This document shows, one piece after another, positions 6,168 to 6,359 of a stretch of 6,359 bases of DNA (the stretch's first letter is position 1; each line of letters starts with the position of its first letter). Position numbers and translations under genes: made by a program. The notes under the pieces are model-generated. The model made no database searches and was not told where the DNA came from. It worked only from the letters and a program-made list of their open reading frames with translations. The DNA is from an uncultured Chlorobiota bacterium (GTDB lineage: Bacteria > Bacteroidota > Kapaibacteriia > OLB7), in NCBI GenBank assembly GCA_946481475.1, contig CAMLOB010000254.1, positions 1 through 6,359 on the forward strand, written 5' to 3'.

Positions 6168-6359
6168 ATGAGGGGGAAGACCCGATATCGACTGCGAAAG
6201 GAGATGGTCCTGCGTGGGCGGGAGAACTTCCGGACGCTCTTCGAGCAGGGGAGGGGATTCCGGTCGGGAAATCTTGTGCTGAAGTATCGGATTGCGGAAG
6301 ATGCTTCTGCGTCGCGTATTATCACTGCCTTTATCGTGCCGAAGAAACATGGGAGAGCT
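6168..6359 (+). CDS. rnpA: Ribonuclease P protein component (N-terminal part, cut by window end)
   Basis: Sixty-four residues are visible and the frame is open at the window edge. The product is the small basic protein subunit of RNase P, which assists the catalytic RNA in removing 5' leaders from pre-tRNA. The translation starts MRGKTRYRLRKEMV and contains RENFRTLFEQGRGFRSGN at 18-35, then ITAFIVPKKHG at 52-62. These match the family's N-terminal helix/strand core (xFxxxFxxGxxxxS, followed by a strand ending in a basic turn), and the family is usually about 110-140 residues. ATG 6168 is preferred because AGAGG at 6159-6163 gives a reasonable ribosome binding site. An in-frame TTG at 6114 would add 18 residues and overlap the upstream hairpin. 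The position after rpmH is the near-universal arrangement and supports the call. Confidence 0.9.
   Translation, partial: MRGKTRYRLRKEMVLRGRENFRTLFEQGRGFRSGNLVLKYRIAEDASASRIITAFIVPKKHGRA

Overview
The window looks chromosomal and most likely comes from a GC-rich member of the Bacteroidota/Chlorobiota (FCB) assemblage. The evidence is a C-terminal type A sorting domain of the type IX secretion system (T9SS) on the first gene, a system essentially confined to that group. The absence of a clear Shine-Dalgarno sequence before dnaA and the surface-protein gene also fits. A Kapabacteria- or Ignavibacteria-like lineage is my guess from the wording of the sorting domain; the sequence alone does not prove it.

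Layout. Positions 85-3678 (+) encode a 1197-residue exported protein with a signal peptide, a sortilin/VPS10-like Asp-box propeller, an Ig-like module, a second propeller and the T9SS sorting domain. A strong intrinsic terminator follows. Positions 3679-4091 are a non-coding gap between convergent genes, with two unrelated arrays of 7-bp tandem repeats, both with a 21-bp higher-order period, and a 15-bp direct repeat flanking the second array. Positions 4092-5555 (-) encode DnaA, the replication initiator. Positions 5556-5832 are the divergent dnaA/rpmH spacer, which has AT-rich patches but only degenerate DnaA-box candidates. Positions 5833-5985 (+) encode ribosomal protein L34 (rpmH). After a 182-bp spacer with two long hairpins and a tandem 17-bp repeat, rnpA (RNase P protein component) begins at 6168 and runs off the window end.

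How the genes fit together. dnaA divergent from rpmH-rnpA is the conserved core of the bacterial replication-origin neighbourhood, often followed by yidC and mnmE beyond rnpA, which would lie outside this window. The usual partner dnaN is not downstream of dnaA; a convergent surface-protein gene is there instead. No new enzymatic or defence system is visible. The least explained parts are the paired heptamer arrays and the structured rpmH-rnpA spacer.
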